Under the pieces are notes generated by a model, which worked only from the letters and a program-made list of their open reading frames with translations, was not told the DNA's origin and did no database searches. Shown here one piece after another: positions 53,080-60,097 of a DNA stretch of 64,000 nucleotides (positions are counted from its first letter, which is position 1; each line of letters starts with the position of its first letter). The translations under genes were made by a program, and so were the position numbers. Origin of the DNA: CBDFNC01 sp965249895 (lineage in GTDB: Bacteria; Pseudomonadota; Gammaproteobacteria; Enterobacterales; CBDFNC01); NCBI GenBank assembly GCA_965249895.1, contig CBDFNC010000004.1, positions 620,001-684,000 on the forward strand. Reading direction: 5' to 3'.

Positions 53080-55083
53080 TTACCCTTTTAACAGTTGTTG
53101 TTGCAAACCTGCCACTTCATCTCTGAGTGCCGCAGCTTGTTCAAATTCCAAGTTTTTAGCGTGTTCGAACATTTTGTTTTCGAGTTCAGCTATCTTGGTT
53201 AGGATCATATCTGGCGTCAAACTGTTATATTCACCCATAGGCTCAGCCACACCCAATTTAGCCGTCGACTTTTGCTTATTTACACCAAACCCCATCACAT
53301 CCGATACTTTTTTGTTCAGTCCTGTAGGGGTGATCCCATTCGCCTGGTTAAAAGCATGCTGAAGTTCGCGGCGACGGTTGGTTTCATCTATGGCCTTTTT
53401 CATCGACTTTGTAATGCTATCCCCGTACAGGATAGCCTTGCCTTTTACGTGACGGGCGGTACGACCTATGGTTTGAATTAGCGAACGTTCAGAACGTAAA
53501 AAACCCTCTTTATCCGCATCCAAAATAGCGACCAAAGAAACCTCGGGTAAATCCAACCCTTCCCGTAATAAGTTAATCCCCACCAGAACATCAAATACTC
53601 CCAGGCGCAGGTCCCGAATTATTTCCATCCGCTCTATCGTATCGATATCTGAATGCAAGTAACGAACTTTAACCCCATGTTCATCCAAATATTCAGTGAG
53701 ATCTTCCGACATTCTTTTGGTTAAAGTGGTAACTAACACACGCTCCTGTATAGCTACCCGTTGACGAATTTCCGACAATAAGTCATCAACTTGCGTAGCT
53801 ACAGGACGTACTTCTAGTTCAGGATCTAACAAACCTGTGGGGCGGATCAGCTGCTCTACAAATTCACCATTTGTCTGCTCCAACTCGTGTTTACCGGGTG
53901 TCGCAGAGACATAAACGGTTTGAGGTGCAATACGTTCAAACTCTTCAAATTTTAACGGCCGATTGTCCAATGCCGATGGCAATCGGAAACCATACTCCAC
54001 TAACGTCTCTTTTCGTGACCGGTCACCTTTAAACATTGCACCAATTTGCGGTACGGTGACATGGCTTTCATCGATAATAAGCAGCCCATCGCCAGGCAAA
54101 TAGTCCAGTAAAGTCGGCGGCGCTTCTCCTGGAGAGCGACCCGATAAATACCGCGAATAGTTTTCGATTCCTGAGCAATAACCTAGTTCCTGCATCATCT
54201 CTATATCGTATAAAGTACGTTGAGAGATCCGCTGCTCTTCAATTAGCTTGTTGTTATCGAGTAGCTTTTGTTTTCGCTCGACTAATTCTTCCTTAATGTT
54301 ATCGATGGCATCGAGGATCTTGTTTCGCGGGGTTACATAATGGGTCTTAGGATAAACTGTAATTCGAGGAACACTGCGGAGCACCTTGCCGGTTAACGGG
54401 TCAAAATAACTCAGCCGTTCGACTTCACCATCAAATAGCTCGATCCGTACCGCATCTTTTTCCGATTCTGCGGGGAAAACATCAATCACCTCCCCCCTGA
54501 CTCTGAACGTAGCCCGGGCAAACGCTTGATCATTACGTGTATATTGTATTTCGGCCAAACGTCTTAAGATCGCTCTTTGACCCGTTAAATCGCCCACCGT
54601 CAAATGCAACATCATTTTTAGATAAGACTGAGGATCGCCCAAGCCATATATAGCAGATACGGATGCAACCAATACCACGTCTCGGCGCTCCATCAGCGCT
54701 TTCGTCGCAGAAAGTCTCATCTGCTCTATATGCGCATTTACCGACGCATCTTTATCAATAAAGGTATCAGTGCTGGGTACATAGGCTTCTGGCTGATAAT
54801 AGTCATAGTAGGAAACAAAATATTCAACCGAGTTATGCGGGAAAAACTCTTTCATTTCTCCGTATAGTTGCGCCGCCAGGGTTTTATTCGGCGCCAGGAT
54901 CAAGGTTGGTCGATTAAGTGTGTCGATGACATTCGCCATGGTAAAAGTCTTACCTGAGCCGGTTACCCCAAGTAATGTTTGATGGGCCAGACCGGAATCT
55001 ATTCCATCTAAGAGTTTTTCGATAGCCTGAGGTTGATCCCCACCGGGTTTAAACTTGGACTCTAAGGCAAACTGCTTACTCAT
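53080..55083 (-). CDS. uvrB: Excinuclease ABC subunit B
   Basis: 667 residues. Walker A is LLGVTGSGKTFTMAN (about residue 38-50), the beta-hairpin region is EYFVSYYDYYQPEAYVPS, the DEAD-type Walker B is LLIIDESHVTVPQIG, motif V/VI is VLVGINLLREGLDLPEVSLV and IQTIGRTARHVKG. The C-terminal UVR motif ends it (MFEHAKNLEFEQAAALRDEV). It verifies damage in nucleotide excision repair. Start set at the second ATG (55083), because AAGGAAG is too close to the ATG at 55086. I did not find a good LexA box (CTG-N10-CAG) in its upstream region. Confidence 0.95.
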   Translation of the reverse strand: MSKQFALESKFKPGGDQPQAIEKLLDGIDSGLAHQTLLGVTGSGKTFTMANVIDTLNRPTLILAPNKTLAAQLYGEMKEFFPHNSVEYFVSYYDYYQPEAYVPSTDTFIDKDASVNAHIEQMRLSATKALMERRDVVLVASVSAIYGLGDPQSYLKMMLHLTVGDLTGQRAILRRLAEIQYTRNDQAFARATFRVRGEVIDVFPAESEKDAVRIELFDGEVERLSYFDPLTGKVLRSVPRITVYPKTHYVTPRNKILDAIDNIKEELVERKQKLLDNNKLIEEQRISQRTLYDIEMMQELGYCSGIENYSRYLSGRSPGEAPPTLLDYLPGDGLLIIDESHVTVPQIGAMFKGDRSRKETLVEYGFRLPSALDNRPLKFEEFERIAPQTVYVSATPGKHELEQTNGEFVEQLIRPTGLLDPELEVRPVATQVDDLLSEIRQRVAIQERVLVTTLTKRMSEDLTEYLDEHGVKVRYLHSDIDTIERMEIIRDLRLGVFDVLVGINLLREGLDLPEVSLVAILDADKEGFLRSERSLIQTIGRTARHVKGKAILYGDSITKSMKKAIDETNRRRELQHAFNQANGITPTGLNKKVSDVMGFGVNKQKSTAKLGVAEPMGEYNSLTPDMILTKIAELENKMFEHAKNLEFEQAAALRDEVAGLQQQLLKG

Positions 55084-55572
55084 CATTCTTCCTTTTTTAC
55101 CTGTATCTCTCTATTTTGCCAGCTTATGCGCAGAGAAACATGTAAAAATGGGCTTCTAAAAACCTAAAACGCGAAAGTCGTAGAAAACCAGTAAACTAAC
55201 CAGATAAAATTCCATCTATTTTGGCACTTGACTGAGAATAGTCAGCTGCGTATTATGCTCGTCCCTCGGCTAGCTCCGTGATAAGCCCATCGGCAAAATC
55301 TCGGAATACTTGACCCTTGCGTTGCCGATTTAGATCCGGCTCGAGAAAGCGTATTTCCCCGTTAAGCCCTAAGATAAATACAAACTCCCAAAAAAATAAC
55401 TCACAATTTATATTGCACTTCTATGATCCTTCATTACGTCTAGCTAAATTATCTAAATTAGCGCTATTGACTTTATTAACCAATTGTATTTAATCATATT
55501 TTTTAATTGCTACTATTTTCATCCATTTAACTCAACGTCAATAACTACGGGGCGCAGGGCCATTTTTCAAGA

Positions 55573-55620
55573 CTTTGTCCACACACTTATCCACAGCTTT
55601 GGTGGATAAGTGTGACAAAG
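55573..55620. repeat. Strong hairpin containing inverted DnaA-box-like sequences
   Basis: CACACTTATCCAC (55582-55594) and GTGGATAAGTGTG (55602-55614) form a perfect 13-bp stem with a 7-nt loop; the outer CTTTGT/ACAAAG adds 6 bp with a 3-nt bulge. The left arm contains TTATCCACA, the DnaA-box consensus; the right arm gives TTATCCACC on the other strand. Confidence 0.7.
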
Positions 55621-55649
55621 CCACGGCTAATGCGACTTCCAAGGAATGT

Positions 55650-55681
55650 GAATAACAGTAATCAAAACAGGACTGTTATTC
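55650..55681. repeat. Inverted repeat, 10-bp arms
   Basis: GAATAACAGT / ACTGTTATTC, perfect, with a 12-nt loop, just downstream of the DnaA-box hairpin. No function seen. Confidence 0.5.
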
Positions 55682-55925
55682 GTAGCAAAAAATTATGTGA
55701 CACCAGCTCAAGTTATTACATTTTTTTGACATTTTTACATTTTCAAAAGTTTCTTTTTTTTCTTTACTGAATATTGATTCTCGAGTCAGTTACACAAAAA
55801 ACAGCTTAACCGGCAACACAAGCCATCTTTTTTAGCCAACTTGCTGATTATTGATGGTAATTCGACCAAGTAAGCTTGGATTTTGAGCAAACAGACAAAA
55901 CGCAGAATTTTCAGCTGGGAATTAG

Positions 55926-55954
55926 TTGACAGTGTTCACCCCTGGCTATAATAT
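55926..55954 (+). promoter_or_regulatory. Strong sigma-70 promoter of the tRNA-Asn array
   Basis: TTGACA at 55926-55931 and CTATAATAT around 55946-55954, with spacing of 15 to 17 bp depending on the chosen -10 hexamer. It is followed by a GC-rich GCGCCCC discriminator typical of stable RNA promoters under stringent control. The first tRNA starts 26 bp later. Confidence 0.75.
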
Positions 55955-55979
55955 GCGCCCCGTCTTTACGAAGACCAAT

Positions 55980-56055
55980 TCCTCCTTAGCTCAGCTGGTA
56001 GAGCGACGGACTGTTAATCCGCAGGTCGCTGGTTCAATCCCAGCAGGAGGAGCCA
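55980..56055 (+). tRNA. tRNA-Asn(GTT), copy 1
   Basis: 76 nt with a full cloverleaf: acceptor TCCTCCT/AGGAGGA, D arm AGCTCAGCTGGTAGAGC, anticodon loop CTGTTAA with anticodon GTT, T arm GCTGGTTCAATCCCAGC, discriminator G and encoded CCA. First unit of a six-unit array with about 44-nt spacers. Confidence 0.96.
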
Positions 56056-56099
56056 AATTCACCTAACGCAAGCATTGTTGTTTTAGGTAACAAAATTGT

Positions 56100-56188
56100 G
56101 ACTCCTTAGCTCAGCTGGTAGAGCGACGAACTGTACTCTTTATCAAAGCTGCGCAGGTCGCTGGTTCAATACCCAGCAGGAGGAGCCA
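56100..56188 (+). tRNA. tRNA-Asn-like unit 2 with altered anticodon arm (probable pseudo-tRNA)
   Basis: 89 nt. The D arm and most of the T arm equal tRNA-Asn, but the first two acceptor bases are changed (GACTCCT), the T loop has an extra A (TTCAATA), and the anticodon arm is replaced by a longer segment, ACTGTACTCTTTATCAAAG. No GTT anticodon loop of 7 nt can be formed. Likely a pseudogene or an unusual tRNA-like RNA. Confidence 0.7.
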
Positions 56189-56232
56189 AATTCACTTAAA
56201 GCAACCAGAATTGTTTTAAGTAACCAAATAGT

Positions 56233-56308
56233 TCCTCCTTAGCTCAGCTGGTAGAGCGACGGACTGTTAATCCGCAGGTCGCTGGTTCAATCCCAGCAGG
56301 AGGAGCCA
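56233..56308 (+). tRNA. tRNA-Asn(GTT), copy 3
   Basis: 76 nt, identical to copy 1, CCA encoded. The following spacer contains ACTTAAA...TTTTAGGT-like inverted segments that recur between units. Confidence 0.96.
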
Positions 56309-56352
56309 CATTCACTTAAAGCAACCAGAAATGTTTTAGGTAACCAAATAGT

Positions 56353-56428
56353 TCCTCCTTAGCTCAGCTGGTAGAGCGACGGACTGTTAATCCGCAGGTC
56401 GCTGGTTCAATCCCAGCAGGAGGAGCCA
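56353..56428 (+). tRNA. tRNA-Asn(GTT), copy 4
   Basis: 76 nt, identical to copies 1 and 3, exactly 120 bp after copy 3, so the unit plus spacer is a 120-bp tandem repeat. Confidence 0.96.
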
Positions 56429-56472
56429 CATTCACTTAAAGCAACCAGAAATGTTTTAGGTAACCAAATAGT

Positions 56473-56559
56473 TCCTCCTTAGCTCAGCTGGTAGAGCGAC
56501 GGACTGTACTCTTTTCAAGTCGGCGCAGGTCGCTGGTTCAATCCCAGCAGGAGGAGCCA
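56473..56559 (+). tRNA. tRNA-Asn-like unit 5 with enlarged anticodon arm
   Basis: 87 nt. Acceptor, D and T arms are exactly those of tRNA-Asn, but the anticodon arm is 11 nt longer: GGACTGTACTCTTTTCAAGT then CGGCG. A GACT/AGTC stem would leave a 12-nt loop. Body intact but anticodon undetermined. Confidence 0.7.
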
Positions 56560-56603
56560 CATTCACTTAAAGCAACCAGAATTGTTTTAAGTAACCAAAT
56601 AGT

Positions 56604-56691
56604 TCCTCCTTAGCTCAGCTGGTAGAGCGACGGACTGAACTCTTTATCAAGTCGGCGCAGGTTTCTTATTTAATCCCCACAGGACTAGCCA
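56604..56691 (+). tRNA. tRNA-Asn-like unit 6, degenerate
   Basis: 88 nt. It has the same type of inserted anticodon arm (GGACTGAACTCTTTATCAAG) and a decayed 3' half: T arm reads GTTTCTTATTTAATCCCCAC and the 3' acceptor AGGACTA no longer pairs fully with TCCTCCT. A pseudo-tRNA at the end of the array. Confidence 0.7.
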
Positions 56692-56934
56692 GACGTATAC
56701 AAAGCAGCCTGTTCCAGCTCAAAAGGTTTCTCTATAATAAACTTTGACTTGTTTCGACAAATTTAGCGCTCCACCCAATTCCAATCACCCCTTAACCGAA
56801 AAAACAAACGGGCTTTATACCTGGCTCTCAATTTGCTGATTAAGTTGTAAATTAATGTTTTGCAAAGAGTTTGAGCATGCTAAAATTTGAAAGAGTGGCT
56901 ATATGGATTACATAAGTAATTTGCTGGGACGCAT

Positions 56935-58797
56935 ATGAAAGACTACAAAAACAGCCTGTTAGTAACTAACCTGATTATCTTGATTTCTGCAATTGCGTTA
57001 GTAGCTGTTATTCGGATCCACTTTTTCCCGCTGCTACAAGCACAGAGCAGAGCAACCATAGAACTCGTTAAGCAGGACTTAATGGTACAAAGCACCTCGC
57101 AAACAGGGCTTAATACCATCGCCGACAGACATTTTCTGGCTTCATTGCAATTAACTCGCAAATCCGACCGCTCGCTTCTTCAGGCAAACCCAGCAGCGCC
57201 AGAAAGTATCATCACAGCCACCTTGTTTCCAGACCTTACCGGGGAAAACAGTGTGGAAACGGATCACGCCATTACTACATTTTCGATTAACTACGGCATG
57301 CTGAGTCAAACAGTAAGCGATTTAATCGTCCAGTTATTCGCGCTTATTTTAGGAATGGGTGTACTGGTGAACTTGGCCTACTTCCGCCTGTTAAAGAAAC
57401 TAGAAAAAAGCCTAACCAATGAAGTCGCGTCTGATGTTCCCACTACAAGTACATTCAGCCGAGTTACCCAACAATTAACCCAACAAAAACAGCGTTTCCA
57501 TAAAGAGCTGCAAGACCAGGAACAGCAAATTCAGCTATTGGTTAAACAAGTTAATATGGACAATTTAACAGGACTGAGTAATCGGCACTCATTTCGGAAA
57601 GAACTGACTCAGATCTTAGCGGCGGAAGGTGAAACGAAAACCGCAGTTTTGGCACTCATCCGTGGCTCCGAATTAAACAACATTAATCAGCATCGAGGCT
57701 ACCAGCAAGGCGACGCTTACCTGGCTGATGTCGGGAAAATACTGGTTAAAGTTGTTAAACGCTACCCCGAGTGCCTGCTTTACCGTATTTCCGGATCAGA
57801 TTTTGCGGTACTGGCCGAAGGTATGACCATCAGTACAGCGCAAAAGGTTGCCAAGGAGTTGAAAACGCATTTCGATGACTATCAAATGTTGAATAACCTC
57901 GAAAGTGTCGCTTATACGGGCCTCTCTTCCATCGCTTCTGGGCAAATGCCCGAACAAGTCCTGGCTCGAGCGGACATGGCTTTAGCCAAAGCACAGACAG
58001 AAACTATTAATGCCTGGGCATTTGAACAACAAGACAACCAAGATCAGGCACAGGGTCAGCTTCATTGGAAAACAGTAATTGAAGAGATCATAAAAAATCG
58101 ATCGATGATGCTGTTACACCAGCCTATTCAAGCCATTCATCGTAATATGAAAGGTTATCAGGAAATATTTACTCGATTCATTGGGCAGAACAATGCGATG
58201 ATCCCCACTGAAACTGTCTTTGTAATGGCCCAACGACTGGATATGATCGTTAAGCTAGAGCAAGTGATATTGGAAACCATCGTTAGCCAATGTCGCCATA
58301 AAACCGATGGTAACGTACGTTGGGGCGTGAATCTTTCAGCAACCACCATGCAAAACAGTGCGTTCGTAGTTTGGCTGGAACGACTTTTATTAAGAGAGCC
58401 CAATATCGCTGCCGCACTTATCTTTGAAATGGAAGAAGAGGTCCTGGATCGGAATCTGGTAGCAAGCAAGCGGGTATTTGACATGCTCAAACGAACCGGC
58501 AGCCGCTCAGCCATCAGTAAATTTGGTAAAGGCATTGGGTCATTCCGTTTGTTTAAGGAACTTAAGCCTGACTTCGTCAAGATTGATTCTGGCTTGATCA
58601 CGAATATAGAGAGGGATAGCGCTAATCAGCAGTTTTTGAGAATGATTGTCGATGTTGCCCACCGAATGGGTTCCCAGGTCATTGCTGAAGGGGTCGAACA
58701 CCTGGAACAAAAGCAACTACTAGAAAATATGTATATCGATGGCTTGCAAGGCTACCTCATTGCCAGGCCATCCCCTCTTTCCAAAAGTAGCATTTAA
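56935..58797 (+). CDS. csrD: CsrD-like degenerate GGDEF/EAL membrane protein
   Basis: 620 residues. Two N-terminal membrane helices (about 8-28 and 133-153) flank a periplasmic segment; a HAMP-like/coiled-coil linker (~165-205) leads to a GGDEF domain (~208-365) and an EAL domain (~375-615). Both catalytic motifs are degenerate: the GGDEF site reads RISGSDFAVLA and the EAL site YQEIFTRF. That is the condition of E. coli CsrD (MshH in Vibrio), which directs RNase E decay of the CsrB/C small RNAs and does not turn over c-di-GMP. Single gene after the tRNA array. Confidence 0.86.
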   Translation: MKDYKNSLLVTNLIILISAIALVAVIRIHFFPLLQAQSRATIELVKQDLMVQSTSQTGLNTIADRHFLASLQLTRKSDRSLLQANPAAPESIITATLFPDLTGENSVETDHAITTFSINYGMLSQTVSDLIVQLFALILGMGVLVNLAYFRLLKKLEKSLTNEVASDVPTTSTFSRVTQQLTQQKQRFHKELQDQEQQIQLLVKQVNMDNLTGLSNRHSFRKELTQILAAEGETKTAVLALIRGSELNNINQHRGYQQGDAYLADVGKILVKVVKRYPECLLYRISGSDFAVLAEGMTISTAQKVAKELKTHFDDYQMLNNLESVAYTGLSSIASGQMPEQVLARADMALAKAQTETINAWAFEQQDNQDQAQGQLHWKTVIEEIIKNRSMMLLHQPIQAIHRNMKGYQEIFTRFIGQNNAMIPTETVFVMAQRLDMIVKLEQVILETIVSQCRHKTDGNVRWGVNLSATTMQNSAFVVWLERLLLREPNIAAALIFEMEEEVLDRNLVASKRVFDMLKRTGSRSAISKFGKGIGSFRLFKELKPDFVKIDSGLITNIERDSANQQFLRMIVDVAHRMGSQVIAEGVEHLEQKQLLENMYIDGLQGYLIARPSPLSKSSI

Positions 58798-58950
58798 CCT
58801 AACTTATAAAAGTTGTCTAATATGCCCGCGTAAATTGGTCTTAAAACGGGCATTTAGGCCATTCCGGTAAAAGATTCATATCAGATCCACCTTATTTCAC
58901 CAGAAAAAACTGGTATCATTAAGCGACTTTTATAACTTCTAATAGTAGTG

Positions 58951-59532
58951 ATGAGCGAGTACCTTCTTCTTCTGGTTAGCACTGTGTTGGTGAACAACTT
59001 TGTGCTGGTTAAATTTCTTGGGCTTTGCCCATTTATGGGTGTGTCATCCAAGATAAGTACAGCTATCGGGATGTCTTTTGCCACGACCTTTGTACTTACC
59101 TTGACGTCTATCGTGTCCTACTTGGTAAACACGTACCTATTGATGCCACTGGGAATCGAATACTTACGGACACTGAGCTTTATCCTGGTAATTGCCGTGG
59201 TAGTGCAATTTACCGAAATGGTGGTACATAAAACCAGCCCCACCCTCTATCGATTACTTGGTATCTTCTTACCGCTTATTACCACTAATTGCGCGGTGCT
59301 GGGGTTAGCCCTGTTAAATGTTTACGAGAATCATAACTTTATCGAATCCGTTGTTTTTGGGTTTGGGGCAGCGGTAGGATTTTCACTGGTACTCGTTTTG
59401 TTTGCTTCTATGCGTGAGCGACTAGCCGCCGCCGATGTGCCCCTCCCTTTTAAGGGGGCCGCCATCGCAATGATCACAGCAGGATTAATGTCCCTTACCT
59501 TTTTGGGGTTTACCGGGTTAGTAAATAATTAA
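58951..59532 (+). CDS. rsxA: Electron transport complex subunit RsxA/RnfA
   Basis: 193 residues from the ATG at 58951 (a GTG one codon earlier is possible). It is a six-helix membrane protein nearly identical to E. coli RsxA: VNNFVLVKFLGLCPFMGVS, LRTLSFILVIAVVVQFTEMV and IFLPLITTNCAVLGLALLN with the conserved Cys. Part of the Rnf/Rsx complex that links NADH, ferredoxin and an ion gradient or, as Rsx, resets SoxR. First gene of rsxABCD; rsxB starts directly at its stop. Confidence 0.95.
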   Translation: MSEYLLLLVSTVLVNNFVLVKFLGLCPFMGVSSKISTAIGMSFATTFVLTLTSIVSYLVNTYLLMPLGIEYLRTLSFILVIAVVVQFTEMVVHKTSPTLYRLLGIFLPLITTNCAVLGLALLNVYENHNFIESVVFGFGAAVGFSLVLVLFASMRERLAAADVPLPFKGAAIAMITAGLMSLTFLGFTGLVNN

Positions 59533-60096
59533 ATGATTAGTACAGGATTAGCCATTGTTATCGCCATCGCAGCGATTGGTATCTTGGCCAGTATATTTGG
59601 CCTTTTGCTGGGTTTTGCTGCAGTCAAGTTTAAGGTAAAAAGCGATCCTATCGTCGAACAGATAGACGAGATCCTGCCTCAGACGCAATGTGGCCAATGT
59701 GGTTACCCGGGTTGCAAGCCTTACGCTGAAGCCATTGCCAACGGAGATGAAATTAACAAATGCCCACCAGGAGGTGAAGCTGTAATTACCAAGCTGGCAG
59801 GGTTAATGGGTGTAGAGGCTACCCCGCTGGAAGGCGAAGAGAAACCCAAAGCTGTGGCTTATGTACACGAGGATGCCTGCATCGGCTGTACCAAATGCAT
59901 TCAGGCTTGCCCAGTTGATGCAATCTTGGGGGCTACACGGCAAATGCACACTATTATTACCGACGAGTGCACTGGCTGTGAATTATGTGTGGATCCCTGC
60001 CCTACCGACTGTATTGAAATGATCCCACTAAAAACCACCACAAAAAACTGGAAATGGGAACTCGACGCTATCCCTGTGAAAGAGGTACAGGTTTAA
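59533..60096 (+). CDS. rsxB: Electron transport complex subunit RsxB/RnfB, Fe-S protein
   Basis: 187 residues. One N-terminal membrane helix (~5-27), then a four-Cys cluster motif CGQCGYPGCKPYAEA with the fourth Cys in NKCPPGG, and two 4Fe-4S ferredoxin motifs: CIGCTKCIQACPVDAI and CTGCELCVDPCPTDCI. It passes electrons within the complex. It abuts rsxA without a gap and rsxC begins 1 bp after its stop. Confidence 0.95.
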   Translation: MISTGLAIVIAIAAIGILASIFGLLLGFAAVKFKVKSDPIVEQIDEILPQTQCGQCGYPGCKPYAEAIANGDEINKCPPGGEAVITKLAGLMGVEATPLEGEEKPKAVAYVHEDACIGCTKCIQACPVDAILGATRQMHTIITDECTGCELCVDPCPTDCIEMIPLKTTTKNWKWELDAIPVKEVQV

Positions 60097-60097
60097 T

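Larger units (their letters stand above)
55084..55979. other. Intergenic region, ~0.9 kb, upstream of uvrB and the tRNA array
   Basis: No open reading frame of interest. It contains a strong hairpin with DnaA-box-like arms at 55573-55620, a second inverted repeat at 55650-55681, an AT-rich block at 55380-55540 and 55690-55790, and the tRNA promoter at 55926-55954. uvrB's promoter should be near 55090-55200. Confidence 0.5.
55980..56691 (+). repeat. Six-unit tRNA-Asn tandem array
   Basis: Six units with near-identical spacers (core TTCACTTAAAGCAACCAGAA ... AACCAAATAGT). Units 3 and 4 are exact 120-bp repeats. Units 1, 3 and 4 are normal; 2, 5 and 6 carry the altered anticodon arm. Confidence 0.9.

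Noticed and set aside
55084..55140. LexA (SOS) box upstream of uvrB
   Set aside because: The nearest CTG...CAG pair has a spacing of about 16 instead of 10 bases, so the consensus is not met.
55980..56691. tRNA-Asn array as a possible CRISPR or integration hotspot
   Set aside because: Repeats are tRNA genes with similar spacers; no integrase gene or att-like duplication was found next to the array.
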